Shown here: in pieces, positions 13,172 through 25,059 of the stretch
How positions within the stretch are numbered: the first letter of the stretch is position 1
Layout of the letters: every line of letters begins with the position of its first letter
NCBI RefSeq assembly: GCF_050948215.1
Contig: NW_027488774.1
Location: forward strand, 124,001 to 188,000
Direction of reading: 5' to 3'
DNA length: 64,000 nucleotides
Source: Halictus rubicundus
Taxonomy: Eukaryota > Arthropoda > Insecta > Hymenoptera > Halictidae
Notes under the pieces: generated by a model
What the model saw: the letters and a program-made list of their open reading frames with translations, nothing else
Database searches by the model: none
Told to the model about the DNA's origin: nothing
Translations under genes and position numbers: made by a program

Positions 13172-13487
13172 TGTTACGTATGGAGACGTTCTCCACGTTT
13201 ATTTCGATTAGAATTTCTAATCTCTTTTCTGAGAACGAAAAGCGTCCCAACAGGCCCCTTTTATTAACGAAAGATACTGTATGCCTTCTTTATACCAAAA
13301 TCTCTAAACACTCCCTTCTGGCATCCGTTAATCAATATTCTGATAGGAAATAGCCCGGATAACCTTCATTAACCCCTTTCAACGAAAATCTAACTGAGCC
13401 CTGCTTTTCATTAGAAGTGACAAAAAATGTGACTGTGACCCTACGCGATATCAAATCTTAAACAGAGTACCCCTTTCATTTTCAAGG

Positions 13488-13494
13488 TATATAA
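13488..13494 (+). promoter_or_regulatory. LTR TATA box (TATATAA)
   Basis: TATATAA lies about 316 bp into the LTR and is followed by GC-richer sequence with two GCGGTTCAGT copies at 13,531 and 13,553. The first TCAGT resembles an arthropod initiator, but at ~50 bp from the TATA box it is further than the usual ~30, so the true start site is uncertain. Confidence 0.65.
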
Positions 13495-13530
13495 ACCCAT
13501 TCGTTTTCATCCTCTTCGGATAGTCGAGAA

Positions 13531-13562
13531 GCGGTTCAGTCAAGATTCAGACGCGGTTCAGT
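13531..13562 (+). promoter_or_regulatory. Doubled GCGGTTCAGT in LTR
   Basis: GCGGTTCAGT occurs at 13,531-13,540 and again at 13,553-13,562, 22 bp apart, just downstream of the TATA box. This could be a duplicated initiator or factor-binding element of the LTR promoter. Confidence 0.45.
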
Positions 13563-13806
13563 ACTCGTGCAGTCACGTCGCGTCAAGTCTAGTGAGATCG
13601 GGTTAAAGTCCCTTTCGAATCAATTCATAACCTTATAGATTCCGTTAGTTCGGTATATATTCTATTTGGCATTCAACAATCGCCATCTAACCCCGCATTG
13701 CCAGTGCGTCAACACCGTGCAATATAGGTAAACAATTCCTCTAATTGTACATTTATTATATTCATTCGCGACACAAACAACAACACTTGTAGTAATTTCA
13801 ATTCAG

Positions 13807-13812
13807 AATAAA
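13807..13812 (+). terminator. LTR polyadenylation signal AATAAA
   Basis: AATAAA is followed directly by TTGTCTTGTTTGTT, a T/G-rich stretch suitable as a downstream cleavage element. It lies ~320 bp after the TATA box, in the order expected for U3-R-U5 of a + strand LTR. Confidence 0.65.
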
Positions 13813-13886
13813 TTGTCTTGTTTGTTAACTCGCGTACCCTTAATTATTGCCTAAAATCCTAATATAATAATTGAACGTTCCCACAC

Positions 13887-13914
13887 GATACAATCTAACC
13901 GCTCGGATTGTATC
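13887..13914 (+). other. Hairpin GATACAATC/GATTGTATC in LTR
   Basis: These are perfect 9-bp inverted arms with a 10-nt spacer, downstream of AATAAA in the presumed U5 part. It may be an RNA structure or a protein-binding palindrome. Confidence 0.6.
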
Positions 13915-13991
13915 AATTAAATTATATAGAAGTTACGAGGCTTACTAATACTTAAATTCGATTCAACGAAGATTTCTCCAACCTAGTGACT

Positions 13992-14116
13992 CCTCGATTT
14001 CGCATCGGGTGCGTCTGCGTTTCACACCAACCTCCCAGAGGTTCCCTGATTTCGCATCAGGTGCGTCCTCGACGTCAACTATCCTAGCGGCACCTCGATT
14101 TCGCATCGGGTGCGTC
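13992..14116 (+). repeat. Three tandem hairpin units (~50-bp period) in LTR
   Basis: Related 24-nt units start at 13,992, 14,044 and 14,093. Each has the core GATTTCGCATC, where TTCGC is the loop, and ends in GTGCGTC. Units 1 and 3 have CTCGAT/ATCGGG arms; unit 2 has CCTGAT/ATCAGG arms, so paired positions change together. Unit 3 can form the longest stem (GCACC, bulged T, CGAT against ATCGGGTGC). This repeated structure is near the 3' end of the LTR. Confidence 0.75.
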
Positions 14117-14206
14117 CGCGTACCTAACTAACAATTGAAACCATAGTCCTGGGGTAAAAATCCCCTCGCCGGCCTCTCGCGCTGCTCATAGCCCTGGCTC
14201 GTAACA

Positions 14207-14650
14207 TCCCCCTCCCTGTTCCGAGATACAGGCAAAAATAGGCTGGGATTCGAAAATTCGGTATATAGTGTGAGGACATAAGTTGTAAGGAAAAATTAGA
14301 CCTATCCAACGAGCCGAAGAACGCGCGATTCGGGTAAAGTAAAATTTTTCATTATAACGGGTGTCACAAAAGTGAGAAAAAATTTTTAAATTTCTGAATA
14401 CGTGGGGCCGTCGGAAAAGTGATTTTTGGGAATAAGGGTGGGGTGGGGTTCAACAAACCCCCTCTTGGCGAAAAAACTGATTTTTCTCAATTTTTTCGCC
14501 AAAAACGAGCCCGTACAAACCTAAATATACGTTTTTGGTAAATTTCCAATACAGGACGAGTACTAGGGACCCTCACGTCTAACCGTTAGGCTTAGAAAAA
14601 ATAGTGGTTACCTAGCCAAAAACACGCGGTTCCCTCTTGGCGAAATCGCC
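14207..14650. repeat. Unidentified ~500-bp repeat, copy 2, right piece
   Basis: This continues the match to copy 1 (12,549-12,990) after the LTR. It starts with the TCCC duplication and a C-rich tract, then TCCGAG, GTGTGAGGACA, CCAACGAGCCG, AACGGGTGTC, AAGGGTGGGGTGGGGTT and CCCCCTCTTG. The G-rich block GGGTGGGGTGGGG is one of the best conserved parts. Non-coding as far as I can see. Confidence 0.83.
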
Positions 14651-15273
14651 AAAACGGCATTTTGAGACGGATTTTTTCAACGAAACCCGTCAGACAAAGG
14701 CGTAAAGATACCCAGTATAAATACAAGGCGGAATATAAACCACAGGGTGAAGCTATTTGTAAATATTAGATACCGTATTTTTATTTTTCATACAAAAAAT
14801 TTATTTCAAATAGGTTAAGAGATAAGATAACTATAGCAAATAGGAAAAAATATAACAAAAAAGGAAAAAATATATATATACATAAAAAGAATACTCGGCG
14901 TGCGAACTATAATTAAGAGTAAATTTAAGATTTTCTAAAATAATAAATAACACTTAGAATCGCTCCTAGAAGTAGTTTAGTGTAGAAAAAAGTAAATTAG
15001 TTTAGATTAGTTTAACTTAGAAGTATTTAAAAAACTAAGTACAAGGCGAGAATTATTTACCTAGCGAAGTGATAGAAAATATAAGTAAATAATTAGAATT
15101 CAGTAGAATAGATAAGAATAGAAATAAGCGAACAATAGTTTATTAAGCGAAAATTGAGACCCGACGAATCGGAAATCTTAGTGCCTACTCTAAAAATAAG
15201 TGGATAGTATAAAATATATGAATCTATGTAATTTTTATAATACGAAAGGAAACAAATAGAGGCAAATTACCGT
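14651..15273. other. Non-coding AT-rich right part of the island
   Basis: This is very AT-rich sequence with A runs, a short AT dinucleotide run (near 14,870-14,880) and many TTTAG/TTAG words. I see no gene, RNA gene or recognisable repeat. The sequence becomes A-rich on the + strand towards the end. Confidence 0.6.
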
Positions 15274-15281
15274 AAAAAAAA
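15274..15281 (+). other. Short A run at the right end of the island
   Basis: CCGT is followed by eight A residues, the last shared with the array. The array then resumes with the 17-nt direct repeat. Position and orientation fit a short poly-A tail of a retroposed insertion, but the run is short and the preceding DNA is A-rich anyway. Confidence 0.5.
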
Positions 15282-15297
15282 GGATAGGGGATTGGAT
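15281..15297. repeat. 17-nt direct repeat, right edge of the island
   Basis: AGGATAGGGGATTGGAT is identical to 10,666-10,682. Together the two copies bracket the island like a target-site duplication; the same caveat about its being an array variant applies. Confidence 0.6.
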
Positions 15298-16550
15298 AGG
15301 ATAGAGGATCGGAGACGATAGAGGATAGGATACGGGATTGGATAGGATAGAGTATAAGAGACGATAGAGGATAGGATAGGGGATTGGATACGATAGAGGA
15401 TAGGAGACGATAGAGGATGTGATAGGGGATTGTATAGGATAGAGAACAGGAGACGATAGATGATACGATAGGATAGAGGATAGGATAGGATAGAGGATAG
15501 TATAGGATAGATTATAGGATAGGATAGAGGACACGATAGGATAGAGGATAGGATAGGATAGAGGATAGGATAGGATAGCGGATAGGGTAGGGTAGAGTAT
15601 AGAATAGGATAGAGGATAGAATAGGGTAGAGGATAGGATAGGAATGAGGATAGGATAGGATAGAGGATAGGATAGGATAGAGGATAGGATAGGATAGAGG
15701 ATAGGATAGGATAGAGGATAGGATAGGATAGAGGATTGGAGTGTACAGAGGATAGGATATAGGATTGGATAGGATAGAGGATAGGATAGGATAGAGGATA
15801 GGATAGGATAGAGGATAGGATAGGATAGAAGATAGGATAGGATAGAGGTTAGGATAGGATAGAGGATAGGATAGAGGATAGGATAGAGGATAGGATAGGG
15901 GATAGGATAGAGGATTGGATAGGATAGCGGATAGGATAGGGTAGAGTATAGAATAGGATAGAGGATAGGATAGGATAGAGGATAGGATAGGAATGAGGAT
16001 AGGATAGGATAGAGTATAGGATAAGATAGAGGATCGGATAGGATCCGATAGAATATAGAATAGGATAGAGGATAGGATAGGATAGAGGATAGGATAGGAT
16101 AGAGGATAGGACAGGATAGAGGATAGGATAGGATTGAGGATAGGATAGGATAGAGGATAGGATAGAGGATAGGATAGAGGATAGGATAGGGGATAGGATA
16201 GAGGATTGGATAGGATAGAGGATAGGATGGGATAGAGGATAGGATAGGATAGGATAGCGGATAGGATAGGATATAGGACAGGATAGGATAGAGGATAGGA
16301 TAGGATAGGATAGAGGATAGGATAGAGGATAGGATAGGATAGAGGATAGGATAGGATAGAGGATAGGATAGGATAGAGGATAGGATATTATAGAGGATAG
16401 GATAGGACAGAGGATAGGATAGGATAGAGGATAGGATAGGATAGATGATAGGATAGGATAGAGGATAGGATAGGATAGAGGATAGGATAGGATAGAGGAT
16501 AGGATAGGATAGAGGATAGGATAGGATAGAGGATAGGATAGGATAGAGGA

Positions 16551-17880
16551 TTGGAGTGTACAGAGGATAGGATATAGGATTGGATAGGATAGAGGATAGG
16601 ATAGGATAGAGGATAGGATAGGATAGAGGATAGGATAGGATAGAAGATAGGATAGGATAGAGGTTAGGATAGGATAGAGGATAGGATTGGATAGAGGATA
16701 GGATAGGATAGAGGATAGGATAGGATAGAGGATAGGATAGGATAGAAGATAGGATAGGATAGGATAGAGGATAGGATAGGATAGGATAGAGGATAGGATT
16801 GGATAGAGGATAGGATAGGATAGAGGATAGGATAGGATAGAGGATAGGATAGGATAGAGGATAGGATAGGATAGAAGATAGGATAGGATAGAATAGAGGA
16901 TAGGATAGGATAGGATAGAGGATAGGATAGGATAGAGGATAGGATAGGATAGAGGATATGATAGGATAGAGGATAGGATAGGATAGAGGATAGGATAGGA
17001 TAGAGGATAGGGTAGAGGATAGGATAGAGGATAGGATAGGGGATAGGATAGAGGATTGGATAGGATAGATGATAGGATGGGATAGAGGATAGGATAGGAT
17101 AGCGGATAGGATAGGATATAGGACAGGATAGGATAGAGGATAGGATAGGATAGGATAGAGGATAGGATAGGATAGAGGATAGGATAGGATCGAGGATAGG
17201 ATAGGATAGAGGATAGGATAGGATAGAGGATAGGATAGGATAGAGGATTGGAGTGTATAGAGGATAGGATATAGGATTGGATAGGATAGAGGAAAGGATA
17301 CGATAGTGGATAGGAGAGAGGATAGGATAGGATAGAGGATAGGATAGGATAGAGGATAGGATAGGATAGAGGTTAGGATTTGATAGAGGATAGGATAGGA
17401 TAGAGGATAGGATAGGATAGAGGATAGGATAGGATAGAGGATAGGATAGGATAGGATAGAGGATAGGATAGGATAGGATAGAGGATAGGATAGGATAGAG
17501 GATAGGATAGGATAGCGGATAGGATAGGGTAGAGTATAGAATAGGATAGAGGATAGGATAGGATAGAGGATAGGATAGGAATGAGGATAGGATAGGATAG
17601 AGTATAGGATAAGATAGAGGATCGGATAGGATCGGATAGAATGTAGAATAGGATAGAGGATAGGATAGGATAGAGGATAGGATAGGATAGAGGATAGGAT
17701 AGGATAGAGGATAGGATAGGATAGAGGTTAGGATAGGATAGAGGATAGGATTGGATAGAGGATAGGATAGGATAGAGGATAGGATAGGATAGAGGATAGG
17801 ATAGGATAGAAGATAGGATAGGATAGGATAGAGGATAGGATAGGATAGGATAGAGGATAGGATTGGATAGAGGATAGGAT
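16551..17880. repeat. Segmental duplication, copy 1 (4,580-bp offset)
   Basis: Landmarks recur in the right partner near 21,131-22,460 at a constant offset of 4,580 bp: TTGGAGTGTACAG (16,551/21,131), the GGGTAGAGG unit (~17,010/21,590), TTGGAGTGTATAG (17,248/21,828) and GAATGTAGAATAGG (~17,638/22,218). Past ~17,900 the match continues with offset 4,636 and later 4,517. The steps are +56 (17+17+22) and -119 (7 x 17), so only whole units were gained or lost. Confidence 0.8.
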
Positions 17881-20800
17881 AGGATAGAGGATAGGATAGG
17901 ATAGAGGATAGGATAGGATAGGATAGAGGATAGGATAGGATAGAGGATAGGATAGGATAGAGGATATGATAGGATAGAGGATAGGATAGGATAGAGGATA
18001 GGATAGGATAGAGGATAGGGTAGAGGATAGGATAGAGGATAGGATAGGGGATAGGATAGAGGATTGGATAGGATAGATGATAGGATGGGATAGAGGATAG
18101 GATAGGATAGCGGATAAGATAGGATATAGGACAGGATAGGATAGAGGATAGGATAGGATAGGATAGAGGATAGGATAGGATAGAGGATAGGATAGGATCG
18201 AGGATAGGATAGGATAGAGGATAGGATAGGATAGAGGATAGGATAGGATAGAGGATTGGAGTGTATAGAGGATAGGATATAGGATTGGATAGGATAGAGG
18301 AAAGGATACGATAGTGGATAGGAGAGAGGATAGGATAGGATAGAGGATAGGATAGGATAGAGGATAGGATAGGATAGAGGTTAGGATTTGATAGAGGATA
18401 GGATAGGATAGAGGATAGGATAGGATAGAGGATAGGATAGGATAGAGGATAGGATAGGATAGAGGATAGGATAGGATAGAGGTTAGGATTTGATAGAGGA
18501 TAGGATAGGATAGAGGATAGGATAGGATAGAGGATAGGATAGGATAGAGGATAGGATAGGATAGAGGATAGGATAGGATAGAGGATAGGATAGGATAGGA
18601 TAGAGGATAGGATAGGATAGGATAGAGGATAGGATAGGATAGAGGATAGGATAGGATAGCGGATAGGATAGGGTAGAGTATAGAATAGGATAGAGGATAG
18701 GATAGGATAGAGGATAGGATAGGAATGAGGATAGGATAGGATAGAGTATAGGATAAGATAGAGGATCGGATAGGATCCGATAGAATATAGAATAGGATAG
18801 AGGATAGGATAGGATAGAGGATAGGATAGGATAGAGGATAGGACAGGATAGAGGATAGGATAGGATTGAGGATAGGATAGGATAGAGGATAGGATAGAGG
18901 ATAGGATAGAGGATAGGATAGGGGATAGGATAGAGGATTGGATAGGATAGAGGATAGGATGGGATAGAGGATAGGATAGGATAGGATAGCGGATAGGATA
19001 GGATATAGGACAGGATAGGATAGAGGATAGGATAGGATAGGATAGAGGATAGGATAGAGGATAGGATAGGATAGAGGATAGGATAGGATAGAGGATAGGA
19101 TAGGATAGAGGATAGGATATTATAGAGGATAGGATAGGACAGAGGATAGGATAGGATAGAGGATAGGATAGGATAGATGATAGGATAGGATAGAGGATAG
19201 GATAGGATAGAGGATAGGATAGGATAGAGGTTAGGATTTGATAGAGGATAGGATAGGATAGAGGATAGGATAGGATAGAGGATAGGATAGGATAGAGGAT
19301 AGGATAGGATAGGATAGAGGATAGGATAGGATAGGATAGAGGATAGGATAGGATAGAGGATAGGATAGGATAGCGGATAGGATAGGGTAGAGTATAGAAT
19401 AGGATAGAGGATAGGATAGGATAGAGGATAGGATAGGAATGAGGATAGGATAGGATAGAGTATAGGATAAGATAGAGGATCGGATAGGATCGGATAGCGG
19501 ATAGGATAGGATATAGGACAGGATGGGATAGAGGATAGGATAGGATAGGATAGAGGATAGGATAGGATAGGATAGAGGATAGGATAGGATAGAGGATAGG
19601 ATAGGATCGAGGATAGGATAGGATAGAGGATAGGATAGGATAGAGGATAGGATAGGATAGAGGATTGGAGTGTCTAGAGGATAGGATATAGGATTGGATA
19701 GGATAGAGGAAAGGATACGATAGTGGATAGGAGAGAGGATAGGATAGGATAGAGGATAGGATAGGATAGAGGATAGGATAGGATAGAGGTTAGGATTTGA
19801 TAGAGGATAGGATAGGATAGAGGATAGGATAGGATAGAGGATAGGATAGGATAGAGGATAGGATAGGATAGAGGATAGGATAGGATAGAGGATAGGATAG
19901 GATAGGATAGAGGATAGGATAGGATAGGATAGAGGATAGGATAGGATAGAGGATAGGATAGGATAGGATAGAGGATAGGATAGGATAGGATAGAGGATAG
20001 GATAGGATAGAGGATAGGATAGGATAGCGGATAGGATAGGGTAGAGTATAGAATAGGATAGAGGATAGGATAGGATAGAGGATAGGATAGGAATGAGGAT
20101 AGGATAGGATAGAGTATAGGATAAGATAGAGGATCGGATAGGATCGGATAGCGGATAGGATAGGGTAGAGTATAGAATAGGATAGAGGATAGGATAGGAT
20201 AGAGGATAGGATAGGAATGAGGATAGGATAGGATAGAGTATAGGATAAGATAGAGGATCGGATAGGATCGGATAGCGGATAGGATAGGATATAGGACAGG
20301 ATAGGATAGAGGATAGGATAGGATAGGATAGAGGATAGGATAGGATAGGATAGAGGATAGGATAGGATAGAGGATAGGATAGGATCGAGGATAGGATAGG
20401 ATAGAGGATATGATAGGATAGAGGATAGGATAGGATAGAGGATTGGAGTGTCTAGAGGATAGGATATAGGATTGGATAGGATAGAGGAAAGGATACGATA
20501 GTGGATAGGAGAGAGGATAGGATAGGATAGAGGATAGGATAGGATAGAGGATAGGATAGGACAGAGGTTAGGATTTGATAGAGGATAGGATAGGATAGAG
20601 GATAGGATAGGATAGAGGATAGGATAGGATAGAGGATAGGATAGGATAGAGGATAGGATAGGATAGAGGATAGGATAGGATAGGATAGAGGATAGGATAG
20701 GATAGGATAGAGGATAGGATAGGATAGAGGATAGGATAGGATAGGATAGAGGATAGGATAGGATAGGATAGAGGATAGGATAGGATAGAGGATAGGATAG

Positions 20801-21130
20801 GATAGCGGATAGGATAGGGTAGAGTATAGAATAGGATAGAGGACAGGATAGGATAGAGGATAGGATAGGAATGAGGATAGGATAGGATAGAGTATAGGAT
20901 AAGATAGAGGATCGGATAGGATCGGATAGCGGATAGGATAGGATATAGGACAGGATAGGATAGAGGATAGGATAGGATAGGATAGAGGATAGGATAGGAT
21001 AGGATAGAGGATAGAATAGGGTAGAGGATAGGATAGGAATGAGGATAGGATAGGATAGAGGATAGGATATTATAGAGGATAGGATAGGATAGAGGATAGG
21101 ATAGGATAGAGGATAGGATAGGATAGAGGA

Positions 21131-22460
21131 TTGGAGTGTACAGAGGATAGGATATAGGATTGGATAGGATAGAGGATAGGATAGGATAGAGGATAGGATA
21201 GGATAGAGGATAGGATAGGATAGAGGATAGGATAGGATAGAGGTTAGGATAGGATAGAGGATAGGATTGGATAGAGGATAGGATAGGATAGAGGATAGGA
21301 TAGGATAGAGGATAGGATAGGATAGAAGATAGGATAGGATAGGATAGAGGATAGGATAGGATAGGATAGAGGATAGGATTGGATAGAGGATAGGATAGGA
21401 TAGAGGATAGGATAGGATAGAGGATAGGATAGGATAGAGGATAGGATAGGATAGAAGATAGGATAGGATAGGATAGAGGATAGGATAGGATAGGATAGAG
21501 GATAGGATAGGATAGAGGATAGGATAGGATAGAGGATATGATAGGATAGAGGATAGGATAGGATAGAGGATAGGATAGGATAGAGGATAGGGTAGAGGAT
21601 AGGATAGAGGATAGGATAGGGGATAGGATAGAGGATTGGATAGGATAGATGATAGGATGGGATAGAGGATAGGATAGGATAGCGGATAGGATAGGATATA
21701 GGACAGGATAGGATAGAGGATAGGATAGGATAGGATAGAGGATAGGATAGGATAGAGGATAGGATAGGATCGAGGATAGGATAGGATAGAGGATAGGATA
21801 GGATAGAGGATAGGATAGGATAGAGGATTGGAGTGTATAGAGGATAGGATATAGGATTGGATAGGATAGAGGAAAGGATACGATAGTGGATAGGAGAGAG
21901 GATAGGATAGGATAGAGGATAGGATAGGATAGAGGATAGGATAGGATAGAGGTTAGGATTTGATAGAGGATAGGATAGGATAGAGGATAGGATAGGATAG
22001 AGGATAGGATAGGATAGAGGATAGGATAGGATAGGATAGAGGATAGGATAGGATAGGATAGAGGATAGGATAGGATAGAGGATAGGATAGGATAGCGGAT
22101 AGGATAGGGTAGAGTATAGAATAGGATAGAGGATAGGATAGGATAGAGGATAGGATAGGAATGAGGATAGGATAGGATAGAGTATAGGATAAGATAGAGG
22201 ATCGGATAGGATCGGATAGAATGTAGAATAGGATAGAGGATAGGATAGGATAGAGGATAGGATAGGATAGAGGATAGGATAGGATAGAGGATAGGATAGG
22301 ATAGAGGTTAGGATAGGATAGAGGATAGGATTGGATAGAGGATAGGATAGGATAGAGGATAGGATAGGATAGAGGATAGGATAGGATAGAAGATAGGATA
22401 GGATAGGATAGAGGATAGGATAGGATAGGATAGAGGATAGGATTGGATAGAGGATAGGAT
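21131..22460. repeat. Segmental duplication, copy 2 (4,580-bp offset)
   Basis: This is the partner of 16,551-17,880. Homology continues rightwards to at least ~23,760 with shifted offsets (4,636, then 4,517) caused by gain or loss of whole repeat units. The block from TTGGAGTGTACAG to GAATGTAGAATAGG is nearly the same in both copies, pointing to a recent duplication. Confidence 0.8.
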
Positions 22461-25059
22461 AGGATAGAGGATAGGATAGGATAGAGGATAGGATAGGATA
22501 GACGATAGGATAGGATAGAAGATAGGATAGGATAGGATAGAGGATAGGATAGGATAGGATAGAGGATAGGATAGGATAGAGGATAGGATAGGATAGAGGA
22601 TATGATAGGATAGAGGATAGGATAGGATAGAGGATAGGATAGGATAGAGGATAGGGTAGAGGATAGGATAGAGGATAGGATAGGGGATAGGATAGAGGAT
22701 TGGATAGGATAGATGATAGGATGGGATAGAGGATAGGATAGGATAGCGGATAAGATAGGATATAGGACAGGATAGGATAGAGGATAGGATAGGATAGGAT
22801 AGAGGATAGGATAGGATAGAGGATAGGATAGGATCGAGGATAGGATAGGATAGAGGATAGGATAGGATAGAGGATAGGATAGGATAGAGGATTGGAGTGT
22901 ATAGAGGATAGGATATAGGATTGGATAGGATAGAGGAAAGGATACGATAGTGGATAGGAGAGAGGATAGGATAGGATAGAGGATAGGATAGGATAGAGGA
23001 TAGGATAGGATAGAGGTTAGGATTTGATAGAGGATAGGATAGGATAGAGGATAGGATAGGATAGAGGATAGGATAGGATAGAGGATAGGATAGGATAGAG
23101 GATAGGATAGGATAGGATAGAGGATAGGATAGGATAGGATAGAGGATAGGATAGGATAGAGGATAGGATAGGATAGCGGATAGGATAGGGTAGAGTATAG
23201 AATAGGATAGAGGATAGGATAGGATAGAGGATAGGATAGGAATGAGGATAGGATAGGATAGAGTATAGGATAAGATAGAGGATCGGATAGGATCCGATAG
23301 AATATAGAATAGGATAGAGGATAGGATAGGATAGAGGATAGGATAGGATAGAGGATAGGACAGGATAGAGGATAGGATAGGATTGAGGATAGGATAGGAT
23401 AGAGGATAGGATAGAGGATAGGATAGAGGATAGGATAGGGGATAGGATAGAGGATTGGATAGGATAGAGGATAGGATGGGATAGAGGATAGGATAGGATA
23501 GGATAGCGGATAGGATAGGATATAGGACAGGATAGGATAGAGGATAGGATAGGATAGGATAGAGGATAGGATAGAGGATAGGATAGGATAGAGGATAGGA
23601 TAGGATAGAGGATAGGATAGGATAGAGGATAGGATATTATAGAGGATAGGATAGGACAGAGGATAGGATAGGATAGAGGATAGGATAGGATAGATGATAG
23701 GATAGGATAGAGGATAGGATAGGATAGAGGATAGGATAGGATAGAGGTTAGGATTTGATAGAGGATAGGATAGGATAGAGGATAGGATAGGATAGAGGAT
23801 AGGATAGGATAGAGGATAGGATAGGATAGGATAGAGGATAGGATAGGATAGGATAGAGGATAGGATAGGATAGAGGATAGGATAGGATAGCGGATAGGAT
23901 AGGGTAGAGTATAGAATAGGATAGAGGATAGGATAGGATAGAGGATAGGATAGGAATGAGGATAGGATAGGATAGAGTATAGGATAAGATAGAGGATCGG
24001 ATAGGATCGGATAGCGGATAGGATAGGATATAGGACAGGATAGGATAGAGGATAGGATAGGATAGGATAGAGGATAGGATAGGATAGGATAGAGGATAGG
24101 ATAGGATAGAGGATAGGATAGGATCGAGGATAGGATAGGATAGAGGATAGGATTGGATAGAGGATAGGATAGGATAGAGGATTGGAGTGTCTAGAGGATA
24201 GGATATAGGATTGGATAGGATAGAGGAAAGGATACGATAGTGGATAGGAGAGAGGATAGGATAGGATAGAGGATAGGATAGGATAGAGGATAGGATAGGA
24301 TAGAGGTTAGGATTTGATAGAGGATAGGATAGGATAGAGGATAGGATAGGATAGAGGATAGGATAGGATAGAGGATAGGATAGGATAGAGGATAGGATAG
24401 GATAGAGGATAGGATAGGATAGGATAGAGGATAGGATAGGATAGGATAGAGGATAGGATAGGATAGGATAGAGGATAGGATAGGATAGGATAGAGGATAG
24501 GATAGGATAGAGGATAGGATAGGATAGCGGATAGGATAGGGTAGAGTATAGAATAGGATAGAGGATAGGATAGGATAGAGGATAGGATAGGAATGAGGAT
24601 AGGATAGGATAGAGTATAGGATAAGATAGAGGATCGGATAGGATCGGATAGCGGATAGGATAGGGTAGAGTATAGAATAGGATAGAGGATAGGATAGGAT
24701 AGAGGATAGGATAGGAATGAGGATAGGATAGCATAGAGTATAGGATAAGATAGAGGATCGGATAGGATCGGATAGCGGATAGGATAGGATATAGGACAGG
24801 ATAGGATAGAGGATAGGATAGGATAGGATAGAGGATAGGATAGGATAGGATAGAGGATAGGATAGGATAGAGGATAGGATAGGATCGAGGATAGGATAGG
24901 ATAGAGGATAGGATAGGATAGAGGATAGGATAGGATAGAGGATTGGAGTGTCTAGAGGATAGGATATAGGATTGGATAGGATAGAGGAAAGGATACGATA
25001 GTGGATAGGAGAGAGGATAGGATAGGATAGAGGATAGGATAGGATAGAGGATAGGATAG

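Larger units (their letters stand above)
13172..14206 (+). mobile_element. Solo LTR, probably Ty3/Gypsy-like, 1,035 bp
   Basis: The ends are a perfect 7-bp inverted repeat, TGTTACG...CGTAACA, with the TG...CA termini typical of LTRs, and TCCC is duplicated at both sides. The element interrupts copy 2 of the local ~500-bp repeat; uninterrupted copy 1 acts as a paralogous empty site. Inside, in + orientation, are a TATA box (13,488), a doubled GCGGTTCAGT (13,531 and 13,553), AATAAA (13,807) followed by T/G-rich sequence, a 9-bp-arm hairpin (13,887-13,914) and three related hairpins (13,992-14,116). No primer-binding site, internal coding region or second LTR flanks it, so it is a solo LTR left by recombination. 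Gypsy rather than BEL/Pao is inferred from the 4-bp duplication and end style. Confidence 0.88.
10683..15280. other. 4.6-kb non-array island within the minisatellite
   Basis: The sequence changes abruptly from C-poor tandem repeat to complex DNA with all four bases, and returns equally abruptly at 15,281. It starts with a C-rich stretch (10,683-10,720) and ends with a run of A. A 17-nt direct repeat flanks it. Together with the terminal A run, that resembles the footprint of an insertion such as a retroposed or non-LTR-type element read on the + strand. I see no reverse transcriptase, transposase or other recognisable domain in any frame. Inside are two copies of an unidentified ~500-bp repeat, one of them carrying a solo LTR, plus AT-rich non-coding flanks. 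Its identity as one element or a composite is unresolved. Confidence 0.85.

Noticed and set aside
12984..13353. Two overlapping + strand frames of 75 and 82 codons in the island
   Set aside because: Both run across the left boundary of the solo LTR at 13,172, so they arose by joining two unrelated sequences. No recognisable motif.
13172..14206. Full-length LTR retrotransposon
   Set aside because: Only one LTR is present. There is no internal region, polymerase or primer-binding site next to it, and matching repeat sequence resumes on both sides.
14124..14309. 61-codon minus-strand frame
   Set aside because: It crosses the right boundary of the solo LTR (14,206); chance frame.
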